Positions 42,988 through 52,108 of a stretch of DNA of 64,000 bases are shown here, piece by piece. Source of the stretch: Phocaeicola plebeius (GTDB taxonomy: Bacteria; Bacteroidota; Bacteroidia; Bacteroidales; Bacteroidaceae); assembly GCA_022767125.1 (NCBI GenBank), contig JALEPZ010000068.1:1-64000 (forward strand), in the 5' to 3' direction. Each line of letters begins with the position of its first letter. The stretch's first letter is position 1. The notes below the pieces were generated by a model. It did not search any database. It saw nothing but the letters and a program-made list of their open reading frames with translations, and was not told the DNA's origin. The translations under genes were made by a program, and so were the position numbers.

Positions 42988-43122
42988 ACGTCAAGTCTTT
43001 TTTTTCGATGAATATAGGTTTATTGTTGATTTGCGGACGAAGATACGAATTATTTTATCAACGGCCATCATCTTGGCTTTTTCTTTTTTTGGGGAACCAT
43101 GGTTACTTCCCGAGTGCTTCTT

Positions 43123-43154
43123 GTTGTTTTTTTATCAGGGAATGACTATTTTTG
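43123..43154 (+). promoter_or_regulatory. Promoter of the GH43-led cluster
   Basis: GTTG (43123-43126), 20 nt, TATTTTTG (43147-43154, exact TAnnTTTG). The predicted leader to the ATG at 43191 is about 30 nt. Confidence 0.55.
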
Positions 43155-43190
43155 CAAAGATAATTTTGTAAGACTAACCCTAATAATTAA

Positions 43191-44777
43191 ATGTGTATGA
43201 ATGTAAGAAATTGGCTATTGGCCTTCTTGGCCATTGGGCCGCTGGCAGCGTCTGCCCAGTCCGTATGGACTCCCGACAATGGAGACGGAACGTTTACGAA
43301 CCCGATTATGTGGGGCGACTGGCCCGACCCGGATGTCATTCGGGTGGGCGATGACTTCTATTTTGTGTCCACGAGTATGCACTATGTGCCCGGATGCCCG
43401 ATTGCCAAGTCGAAAGACCTGGTCAACTGGGAAATGGTGGGGTATGCCGTCGACCGCTACGATGAGGACCCTCGCTATGACATGAAGGGCGGACAGCTCT
43501 ACCTGAACGGATCGTGGGCCAACTCCATCCGTTACCACAACGGCAAGTTCTACGTGGCCTTCTGTACGCCCTACGGCCTGGGCACGGAGAAAGGCCATTT
43601 CTCTATCTGTGAAGCGGAGAAGCCGGAAGGGCCGTGGAAACGGACCATCTTCCCGGAATACCTGTACGACCCGGGACTGTTCTTCGACGACGACGGCAAG
43701 GTGTATGTGATTCATGGGCAGGGACGGCTGCTGGTGACCGAACTGAATGCCGATGTGCATTCGGTAAAGGGAGAACCGGTGGAAATCTGGAACAAGCGTT
43801 TCAAGGACAGCCAGACCCTGGGAGGTCCTTTCGGCATGGAGGGCTCGCACATGTACAAAATCAACGGCAAGTACTACCTGACTTGTCCAGCCGGCGGAAC
43901 GGAAGGATGGCAGGTATGCCTGCGGTCCGACCATATCTACGGGCCGTACGAACATAAGATTATCATGGACGATAACAGCTCCTACCCCGCCAATGGCCTG
44001 CACCAGGGCGGCATGGTACAGCTGAAGAACGGCGACTGGTGTTTCATCATCATGCAAGACCGTGGTGCTATCGGCCGTGTTCCCTGCCTGGTACCGGTGG
44101 AATGGGTGGACGGATGGCCCATGCTTGGAACCAACGGCAAGGATGTCGTGACCTATCCGAAACCTAATGTCGGCAAGACGTATGCCATCAAGACACCGGC
44201 CACATCCGATGAGTTCAGCGGCAAGAAGCTGGGCCTGCAATGGCAGTGGAACCACAACCCCGACCATGCGAAGTGGTCGTTGACCGAACGCCCGGGCTAT
44301 ATGCGTCTCAAGGCGTCCGAAGCCGCCCATTTGAAAGAAGCCCGCAACACGTTGACCCAGCGGGTACAGGGGCCTTCGTCCGAAGGCTCGGTGGTGATGG
44401 ATGTCTCCGGCCTGAAAGACGGCAATGTGGCCGGTTTCGGAGTCTTTGAATTTCCGTATGCCTATGTAGCGGTCAGGCAGGAAGGGAACACCCGGCAGAT
44501 CGTGATGTGCAACGACGGCAACATCATCGAAACCGTCCCCCAGCCGCTGCAGGGCGACAAAATCTGGATTCGTGCCCGCGTCACCGACCGAGAGTTTACG
44601 GCCCGTTTCTATTACAGCCTGGACGGCAAGAAGTATTTCCCCATCGGCAATGTCCTGAAGATGGATCTCGGTTTGCCGTGGACCGCCAACCGTTTCGCCT
44701 TGTTCAATTTCTCCACAAAAGCCGGTGGCGTAAATGGGTATGCCGACTTCGACTGGTTCCATTTCACGGGCAAATAA
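43191..44777 (+). CDS. Glycoside hydrolase family 43
   Basis: 528 residues, exported (signal about 1-22, GPLAASAQ). The five-bladed propeller starts NPIMWGDWPDPDVIRVGDDF, with the likely general base Asp46 in DWPDPD; the proton donor is Glu217 in FGMEGSHMYK. After about residue 320 there is a beta-sandwich C-terminal domain (SDEFSGKKLGLQWQWNHNPD) typical of beta-xylosidase/arabinofuranosidase members. Activity on arabinose- or xylose-containing side chains is likely. Met3 is an alternative start. It leads a plus-strand cluster with a beta-helix protein, GH35 and GH2. Confidence 0.9.
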   Translation: MCMNVRNWLLAFLAIGPLAASAQSVWTPDNGDGTFTNPIMWGDWPDPDVIRVGDDFYFVSTSMHYVPGCPIAKSKDLVNWEMVGYAVDRYDEDPRYDMKGGQLYLNGSWANSIRYHNGKFYVAFCTPYGLGTEKGHFSICEAEKPEGPWKRTIFPEYLYDPGLFFDDDGKVYVIHGQGRLLVTELNADVHSVKGEPVEIWNKRFKDSQTLGGPFGMEGSHMYKINGKYYLTCPAGGTEGWQVCLRSDHIYGPYEHKIIMDDNSSYPANGLHQGGMVQLKNGDWCFIIMQDRGAIGRVPCLVPVEWVDGWPMLGTNGKDVVTYPKPNVGKTYAIKTPATSDEFSGKKLGLQWQWNHNPDHAKWSLTERPGYMRLKASEAAHLKEARNTLTQRVQGPSSEGSVVMDVSGLKDGNVAGFGVFEFPYAYVAVRQEGNTRQIVMCNDGNIIETVPQPLQGDKIWIRARVTDREFTARFYYSLDGKKYFPIGNVLKMDLGLPWTANRFALFNFSTKAGGVNGYADFDWFHFTGK

Positions 44778-44789
44778 GAGAAGAGGACC

Positions 44790-46664
44790 ATGAAGTTCAA
44801 CACGCGTCTATGGGGCATCCTGTTGGCAGGAATGCCCCTGGTCTGTTCCTTCTCCGAGGGGACAGAAGAACGTTTCTCCGAACGGCTGCTGGTGGAGGTA
44901 TCGGCCCGCGAGTACCATGTCTCGGTGAGAGGCAACGACCAGAACCCGGGAACCCGGAAGGCGCCCTTCCGGACGATTGGGAAGGCGGCATCTCTGGCAG
45001 TGGCAGGCGATGTGATTACAGTGCATGAAGGAACCTATCGCGAACGGATAGACCCGCCTCGAGGGGGAGAGGAGAACCGGCCGATTGTCTATCAGGCTGC
45101 CGAAGGGGAGCACGTGGAGGTGAAGGGGTCGGAAATCATCAAGGGATGGGTACGACAGAACGACCATGCCTGGAAGGTCAGCCTGCCCAACAGCTACTGG
45201 AACGGATTCAACCCGTATGCCGACTGCCTGAACGGGGACTGGCTGGAGAGCGGCCAGTGGTGCCATACGGGCGAAGTCTATCTGCAGGGAAAGGCTTTGC
45301 GCGAGACTCCTTCGCTGGAACAGGTGATGGCCCAGCCGGGCGATACGGCGTACTGGCATTGCCAGGTGACAACCGATTCGACCTTCATTTGGGCCCACTT
45401 CGCGACAGACCCCAACGAGGCAACCGTGGAAATCAATGTCCGGCAGTCGGTGTTCTATCCCAGCCGGCCGTTTGTCAATTATATCCATGTCAAGGGATTC
45501 ACCCTGCGCCACGCCGCGACGCCTTGGGCACCGCCTACTGCCGAGCAGATTGGTCTCGTCGGTACGCACTGGAGCAAGGGATGGGTCATCGAGGACAACA
45601 TCGTCAGTGACTCGAAGTGTGTAGGCATTACTTTGGGAAAGTACGGCGATGAATGGGACAACAAGTCCGAGTCGGCGGAGGCATTTGTGCACACCACCGA
45701 GAGGGCTTTGCAGAACGGCTGGGACCGGGAACACGTCGGCAGCCACACGGTGCGCCGTAACCGGGTGACGCATTGCGGCCAGGCCGGTATTGCCGGCAGC
45801 CTGGGAGCGGCCTTCAGCCGGGTGGAGGACAATATCATTGCCGAAATCAGTACCGAACAGCAGTTCTGGGGATATGAACTGGCCGGCATCAAGTTCCATG
45901 GTGCCGTTGATGCCGTCATAGCTCACAACCATATCTATCACACCGAAGGAGGCATCTGGCTGGACTGGATGACCCAAGGCACGCGCATCACGCGCAACCT
46001 GCTGCACGACAACCGGGTGCAGGACTTCTCCCTCGAAGTGAACCATGGTCCTGTACTGGTCGACCATAACCTGTTCTTGTCTGAGGAGCTGGCGCAGGTG
46101 AAGCTGTCGCAAGGCGTGGCCTTCGTCAACAACCTCATTGCCTGGAAAATCTGGCCGACTCCCCAAGTGGACAATCGGCAGACGCCCTATCTGGTGCCTC
46201 ACGGCACGGCTATTGTGGGATTGCACGATTGCCCGTGTGGCAATACGACCTATGCCAACAATATCTTTACCCGTATCGACCTCACTCCCTACGATGAGGC
46301 TTTGCTGCCGGTCAGGATGTCCGGCAATCTCTACCTCGGAGAGGCTGTTCCCTCCCGGCAGGAGCAAGGTGCCACGCGGGTGGAAGGTCCCTGTCAGAAG
46401 CCGCTGGTGGAAGAGCGGGCCGACGGCTGGTACCTGCGCATGGAGGTACCCGACCAGTGGCAGCAGGCAGCCGACGCATCCGTACGGACAACGGCCGATT
46501 TACCCGAGGCCGTTATCCCTTGCCAGTCGTTCCACAGCGAAGGCGAAGTACCCGTCGTGTTCGATACGGACTATCTTGGAATACGAAAACCGTCTGGAGT
46601 CTGCTGCGGGCCGATGGAGTTTGCGGCTGTGGGCATACAGACCGTGAAAGTCTATTCCCATTGA
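44790..46664 (+). CDS. Right-handed parallel beta-helix protein, putative carbohydrate-active enzyme
   Basis: 624 residues. Signal-like N-terminus (ILLAGMPLVCSFSEG), then a DUF1565-type opening REYHVSVRGNDQNPGTRKAP and FRTIGKAASLAVAGDVITVH. The body has repeated short beta-helix turns (GWVIEDNIVSDSKCVGITL, HTVRRNRVTHCGQAGIAGS, DAVIAHNHIYHTEGGIWLDW, ITRNLLHDNRVQDFSLEV). This fold is used by polysaccharide lyases and by families such as GH141. The catalytic class cannot be assigned by eye. Its position between GH43 and GH35 supports a role in plant or host glycan breakdown. Confidence 0.75.
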   Translation: MKFNTRLWGILLAGMPLVCSFSEGTEERFSERLLVEVSAREYHVSVRGNDQNPGTRKAPFRTIGKAASLAVAGDVITVHEGTYRERIDPPRGGEENRPIVYQAAEGEHVEVKGSEIIKGWVRQNDHAWKVSLPNSYWNGFNPYADCLNGDWLESGQWCHTGEVYLQGKALRETPSLEQVMAQPGDTAYWHCQVTTDSTFIWAHFATDPNEATVEINVRQSVFYPSRPFVNYIHVKGFTLRHAATPWAPPTAEQIGLVGTHWSKGWVIEDNIVSDSKCVGITLGKYGDEWDNKSESAEAFVHTTERALQNGWDREHVGSHTVRRNRVTHCGQAGIAGSLGAAFSRVEDNIIAEISTEQQFWGYELAGIKFHGAVDAVIAHNHIYHTEGGIWLDWMTQGTRITRNLLHDNRVQDFSLEVNHGPVLVDHNLFLSEELAQVKLSQGVAFVNNLIAWKIWPTPQVDNRQTPYLVPHGTAIVGLHDCPCGNTTYANNIFTRIDLTPYDEALLPVRMSGNLYLGEAVPSRQEQGATRVEGPCQKPLVEERADGWYLRMEVPDQWQQAADASVRTTADLPEAVIPCQSFHSEGEVPVVFDTDYLGIRKPSGVCCGPMEFAAVGIQTVKVYSH

Positions 46665-46697
46665 TACAGATGTAACCTAATACCTATTATTTTAACC

Positions 46698-49165
46698 ATG
46701 AAACTGAAAGAAACCCTTGGCAGGGCAGCCCTGGTTGCTGCCTTGCTGCTGATGCCGGGAGGACTGTTCGCGGCATCGGCAGACGACCTCGTGTCGTCGC
46801 CCGAAACCGTGACCAAGCGGTTTGCCCATCCCGACCGTATTCGTTACGATGGCTCCTGTATGACCATCGACGGGAAGGACCTGTTTGTCTACAGTGCCGC
46901 CTTCCATTATTTCCGTTGCCCCGAAGAACTGTGGCGCGACCGCTTCCGCCAGATCAAGGAAGCTGGCTTCAATGTCGTCGAGACCTACGTACCGTGGAAC
47001 TGGCACGAACGGACGATGCCGAGAGGAGTGGACGATACCAGCTGTTTCGACTTTTCCGATGTAAAACGATGGCTGAAAATGGCCCATGAGGAGTTCGGCC
47101 TGTATACGATTGTCCGCCCCGGCCCCTTCATCTGTGCCGAATTTTCGGGAGGGGCCTATCCCCGCTGGCTGGCCAAGTTCCGTCCGGAAGGCATCAACGG
47201 CTTCTGGCTGCGGAGTGCCGACCCGGTCCATATCCGCTGGTCGGTTCACTGGATGGATGCCGTATGCAAGGCACTGGCCGACGAACAGGTGACCCGCAAG
47301 CCCAAAGGGGCAAAAGGGATTGTCATGATCCAGATAGAAAACGAGTATAATCACCATGACTGCGAGGGGAAAGAAGAATTGCTCAAGGCGCTCTACCGCT
47401 CTGTCCGCAAGAGCGGATTCGATGTGCCTGTCTTTACCTGCCTGACGGAGGAATGCCGGGGCAGCCGCGATGCCGAACTGTCGCAGGTGTTCGACTGCGA
47501 CAACTATTATGTGGGCTTGTCGGATGCTCCCAGCTGTGCCCGCCGGATGATGAACCTGCGCCGGGCACAACCCGATGCACCGGGATTCGTGACCGAACTG
47601 CAGGGCGGATGGTTCTCGCTCGTCACCTGGCGGCTGAGCGACGGCCATTATTCAGACCACCGTCACTTCAAGGCCATCGGACTGATGTCCATGCTGGGAG
47701 GTGCCACCGGACTCAACTACTACATGTTCTTTGGCGGCACCCATTTTGCCGGTTGGGGGGCGCGGGGCATGACGACGACCTACGACTACAATGCGGCTAT
47801 CCGCGAAAATATTATGAAGCCAAGGGCATCGGTGAGTTCATCCATGCCTACGAACCGCAGCTGGTACGCTCCGTGGGAGGTCCCTGCGAACTGAAGGAGG
47901 CTCCCGCAGCGCTGTTCGGCGGCATCCGGGTGGCCCCCGACGGCACGAAGTTCGTCTTCCTTCACAACACGGATGCCAAGCAGCCCTTGAAAGGCAAGAC
48001 AACCTTGCTGCCCGGCCACCAAGGAGCACAGGCAGCTCCCATGTTCAACATCAACCAGCATGGAGAAAAGGTGTTCATTGCCGAAGCCGAAGGAGCCGCA
48101 GACCCGGTGGTGACGGCCGACCCCGTAGAAGTGGCCTATGACCTGCCTGCCCTGGGCAGTGCCGTACTGGTCATTCCGGCGGGCAAGCAGGCAGCACAAG
48201 GTACCTGGTGGCCGAAAGAGCAGCAACGGGCCGTACGGCCAGCCCGTCAGCCACAGCCCGTACGCATCGCTTCGGTCTGGAAGAAGGAAGATGATTGCTC
48301 GAAGGCCCAATGGGTGTCGACTCCCCGTCTGGCTTCCCTGTCTGATCTGGGTGTCAATGATTTCCGGTACAGTCTCTACCGCACCCGCGTCAGCTTATCT
48401 GCCCGTCAGGTACACGACGAGCGTTTCCTGCTCTTCAATATGTTTACGCGCGACATCGTGTCGGTAGCCGTCAACGGACAGCCGGCCCCACGCCTGTTCC
48501 CTGACAAGGCCGACGCACAGACCTGGACCACGCGCAACTGCTTCGAGCGAATCCGTCCGGATGAGTACGACAACCGTTTCGATGTGTCGGGACTGCTGAA
48601 GGAAGGAGACAACGAGATACAGGTGGTGTACGAGAACCTGGGACATGCCCACGGCTATTTCCCGATGGAAGAGCTGGCAGGTATCCGCGAAGCAGGCCTT
48701 TCGGTCAGCGAGTCGGCACTGACGCATCCGCTGGAATGGGAATGTGCGACGGATGTGGCAGGCATCACGCAAGGCTGGCATTTGCCGCAGGCCGTGACCG
48801 ACGGATGGCAACAAGTGACACTGGAGACCGGTTCGGCCCTTCCCCGTCAGGGCAATGACATCCAGCCCAAGGCCGTCCCCGATGGCTTGTTTACGTGGTA
48901 TCGGGCCGAATTTGACCTGCCTGCCTCGAAAGGCACCGACCTCATGCCGTGGCTGCTGCGCATCCTGGCATCCGGCAACGGCTATATGTGGCTGAACGGC
49001 CACAACATCGGACGCCACTGGCAGGCCGGACCGCAGCGCGAATACTACCTGCCAGAGTGCTGGCTCCATTTCGGAGGCCGGAACGTACTGGTACTGGGAC
49101 TGCGGCAGACGGCAGACGGTGCTTCCATCCAGGCAATGGAAGTAGCTCCTTATCCTATTGATTGA
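46698..49165 (+). pseudogene. GH35 beta-galactosidase, frameshifted
   Basis: Two frames together encode one GH35 enzyme of about 822 residues. The first part (46698 to about 47809) has the signal peptide and the catalytic barrel. Acid/base Glu216 is in QIENEYN, nucleophile Glu300 is in VTELQGGW, and the part ends TTYDYNAAIRE. The second part (about 47810-49165) continues KYYEAKGIGEFIHAYEPQL and ends with galactose-binding-like jelly-roll domains (WLNGHNIGRHWQAGPQREYY). The break lies at a run of four A (47806-47809); one more A would restore the whole frame. Both catalytic residues precede the break. It is either a real inactivating deletion or a sequencing error. Confidence 0.85.
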
Positions 49166-49182
49166 CCAATTGACAGACAACA

Positions 49183-52107
49183 ATGAAATCTCTTGACATG
49201 ACAACGATGAAATACTTTATATTACTGGTAGGAGGGTTGCTGCTGATGCTGGCGGGGGGATGTTCCTCCCCACAGCCGGGTCGGGAAACCCTGAACATGA
49301 ATACAGACTGGGCTTTCTTCCGGGGAGACGTAGCGAACGGACAGGCGGTGGACACCGACGATGCCGGATGGATTCCCGTATCCCTGCCCCATGTCATGCA
49401 GCTCGAAAAGAAGCATTGTGGCGGAAATGTCATCTATGACGGCATCGGCTGGTACCGCCGCCATTTCCGCCTGCCCGCGGCCTGCCAGGGCAAGCGGGTG
49501 ACCGTCCAGTTCGAAGGCGTGATGAAGAACTGCGAGGTGTACCTGAACGGCGAACGGATTACGGAACACCACGGAGGCTATATGGGCTTCGTGGCCGACC
49601 TCACCGGCCACATCCGTTGGGATGACGACAATGTGCTGGCCGTCAGGGTCGATGCGGCAGACGATCCCTTGACACCGCCGGGAAAGCCGCAGGCCCGCAT
49701 GGACTTCTATTACTACAGTGGCATCTACCGCGATGTCCGGATGGTCTTGACAGAGCCGGTCTATATCACCGACCCCCTGGAAGAAGACATCGTGGCCGGA
49801 GGCGGCCAGTTTGTCACCTTCCCCTCGGTCGGCGAGGAGGAAGCGACGGTGCACGTGTCCACCCATGTGCGAAACCGGACAGCGGAGGAGGTGGACCGCG
49901 TACTGGTCGTGGAACTGTGTGATTCCACCGGCCATGCGGTAGCCACCCACCTGATCCCGGTGGCCCTGCCGGGACAGTCGGCCAAGACGGTCGGGCAGGA
50001 ACTGACCGTGAGACATCCGGCCTTGTGGCATCCCTATACCCCTCATCTATACACCCTGCGTACTCGCCTGATGGACGGCGGGAAGGTGGTCGACGAAGTG
50101 TCGCAGCAGATAGGTATCCGCACCCTCCGCTACACCACCGAGGGCTTCTTCCTCAACGGGAAACCGCTTTACCTGCGCGGAGCCAACCGCCATCAGGCTT
50201 TCCCGCATATCGGGGATGCCGCCCCCAATTCGATGCAAGAGCGGGATGTCATCCAGATGAAACGGGGCGGCTACAACGCTGTCCGTGCCGCCCACTATCC
50301 CGCCGACCCGGCTTTCCTCGAGGCGTGCGACCGTCATGGGTTGCTGGTGTTGGAGTGCATCCCGGGCTGGCAGTTCTACAACCCCGACTCCACGTTTATC
50401 CACCGGCTGTATGAGGTGGGCCGGCAGATGATCCGCCGCGACCGCAACCACCCTTCTGTCGTGCTTTGGGAAACGGCCTTGAACGAGTCGCGCTACCCTG
50501 TCTCGCTGGCCAAGGCCCTCTTCGAACTGTCGCACGAGGAATACCCGGGCGACCAGTTCTACACCTCCGGCGACTATTTCGGCCATGCCGACATGGAGCC
50601 CTACTACGATGTGTTCTACAAGCAGGTGGCCCGCTTCCCGAAAGACGGGGATGTGATGAGCAATTATCCCGAGGACTTCCTGGCTGTGAAACCGCTCCTC
50701 ACCCGCGAATGGGGCGACGGGGTCGGCGAAAAGCCCCGTGTCGGCCTGTGGGAGAACGAGGAGGAGCAGATGCGCCAATGCCGCGGACGGGTGCTCCAGC
50801 TGGAAGGGAAAGGCTATTTCGACTGGTGCATGCTGGATGCCAATCCTTCCATGGCCGGCCATTTCCTCTGGAGCTACAACGACTATGCACGGGGCAGCCA
50901 GGACGAGACGATGTATTGCGGCGCGGTCGACATGAACCGCTATCCCAAGTTCTGCTACTACCTGCTGCAGAGCATGCGCTCTCCGTCAGTCTCACAGCCG
51001 GGGCTCTACGAAGGGCCGATGGTCTTCATCGCTTCCCACAACGCTTCGGCCGACTTTGAATCGTCCACGTCGGCCGTCATGGTGTTCTCGAACTGCGAGG
51101 AAGTCCGTCTGTGGCGCAACGGCCGGTTGGTCGGCACGCAGACGCGGGCCGAGCGGAGCCCTCTCTATCCGGCCATTGTCGGCAAGGGGGGCAGCCCCAT
51201 CTTTGTCTTCGATGCCGGCGGTTACGAAGCCGGCACGCTGCAGGCTGAAGGCTGGATCGGCGGGCGCAAGGTGGCCGAACATACGGTCTGCACCCCGCAG
51301 GCCCCTGCCCGCCTGATTGTGGAACCGGCCACCGAAGGCCTTGTTCCCGTGGCCGACGGAAGCGACCTGATACCGGTCTACATCAAGGTGTGCGACGCCA
51401 ACGGGACCTTGGTCGGCAGCTCCCGCCAGGAGATACGGCTCACGGTGGAAGGAGAAGGCACGTTGGTCGGCGATACCATCGCCCGCATCGGTGTGCATCG
51501 GCAGCAGGTGGAAGGCGGTGTAGGCTTTGCCTTTGTGCGCACCTCCCGGAAGGCGGGAAAAATCAGGGTGAGAGCCGTTGCCGACGGACTGGAAGCCGGC
51601 GAGGCGACGGTGGAAACCGCCCCCTATACGGGCACGTACGTTCCGGTGGGCCGGAAAGTAGCTTTCCGGGGGCATGAAGAAGACCATGTGGTAGTGAAGC
51701 CGTCGTCGTGGCAGCAGCAGGTGCTGAAACGCCCCCCTCTGCCCATCACTGCGGTGACCACCGACGATGAACAGTCGGGCTATCCCGCCTCGAACATCCT
51801 CGATGGCGACGACCATACCTGGTGGATAGCCGGCAGCGACCGCCTGCCGCAGACGGTTACGTTCGATCTGGGCCGGCCTACCTATCTGGCGGCCAGCCGC
51901 ATCCTGTTCCAGAAAGACAGCTCTTCCTACCGCCACAAGGTAGAGACATCGGCCGACGGCATCCGCTGGACGGTGCTCTACGAGCGCGAGTGTACCGGCT
52001 GGGAATTCAAGCCCATGACCGTCGACCGCGAGGCCCGGTTCGTCCGGCTGACCATCTACGGCGTGTCGGAAGGCCGGGCCGGACTGGGGGAAGTGACCTT
52101 CTATTGA
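49183..52107 (+). CDS. Glycoside hydrolase family 2 (beta-galactosidase-like) lipoprotein
   Basis: 974 residues. Met9 (49207) may be the true start, giving MKYFILLVGGLLLMLAGGC with Cys of the lipobox. Order: sugar-binding jelly roll (about 40-210), Ig-like domain, TIM barrel with acid/base Glu435 (TALNESRY) and nucleophile Glu509 (LTREWGDG), then further Ig-like domains (about 600-840). The end is an F5/8-type (discoidin) carbohydrate-binding domain at about 850-974 (ASNILDGDDHTWW, FVRLTIYGVSEGRAG). The family removes beta-galactose or related sugars from glycan ends. It is the last gene of the cluster and converges on the HD-domain gene. Confidence 0.88.
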   Translation: MKSLDMTTMKYFILLVGGLLLMLAGGCSSPQPGRETLNMNTDWAFFRGDVANGQAVDTDDAGWIPVSLPHVMQLEKKHCGGNVIYDGIGWYRRHFRLPAACQGKRVTVQFEGVMKNCEVYLNGERITEHHGGYMGFVADLTGHIRWDDDNVLAVRVDAADDPLTPPGKPQARMDFYYYSGIYRDVRMVLTEPVYITDPLEEDIVAGGGQFVTFPSVGEEEATVHVSTHVRNRTAEEVDRVLVVELCDSTGHAVATHLIPVALPGQSAKTVGQELTVRHPALWHPYTPHLYTLRTRLMDGGKVVDEVSQQIGIRTLRYTTEGFFLNGKPLYLRGANRHQAFPHIGDAAPNSMQERDVIQMKRGGYNAVRAAHYPADPAFLEACDRHGLLVLECIPGWQFYNPDSTFIHRLYEVGRQMIRRDRNHPSVVLWETALNESRYPVSLAKALFELSHEEYPGDQFYTSGDYFGHADMEPYYDVFYKQVARFPKDGDVMSNYPEDFLAVKPLLTREWGDGVGEKPRVGLWENEEEQMRQCRGRVLQLEGKGYFDWCMLDANPSMAGHFLWSYNDYARGSQDETMYCGAVDMNRYPKFCYYLLQSMRSPSVSQPGLYEGPMVFIASHNASADFESSTSAVMVFSNCEEVRLWRNGRLVGTQTRAERSPLYPAIVGKGGSPIFVFDAGGYEAGTLQAEGWIGGRKVAEHTVCTPQAPARLIVEPATEGLVPVADGSDLIPVYIKVCDANGTLVGSSRQEIRLTVEGEGTLVGDTIARIGVHRQQVEGGVGFAFVRTSRKAGKIRVRAVADGLEAGEATVETAPYTGTYVPVGRKVAFRGHEEDHVVVKPSSWQQQVLKRPPLPITAVTTDDEQSGYPASNILDGDDHTWWIAGSDRLPQTVTFDLGRPTYLAASRILFQKDSSSYRHKVETSADGIRWTVLYERECTGWEFKPMTVDREARFVRLTIYGVSEGRAGLGEVTFY

Positions 52108-52108
52108 T

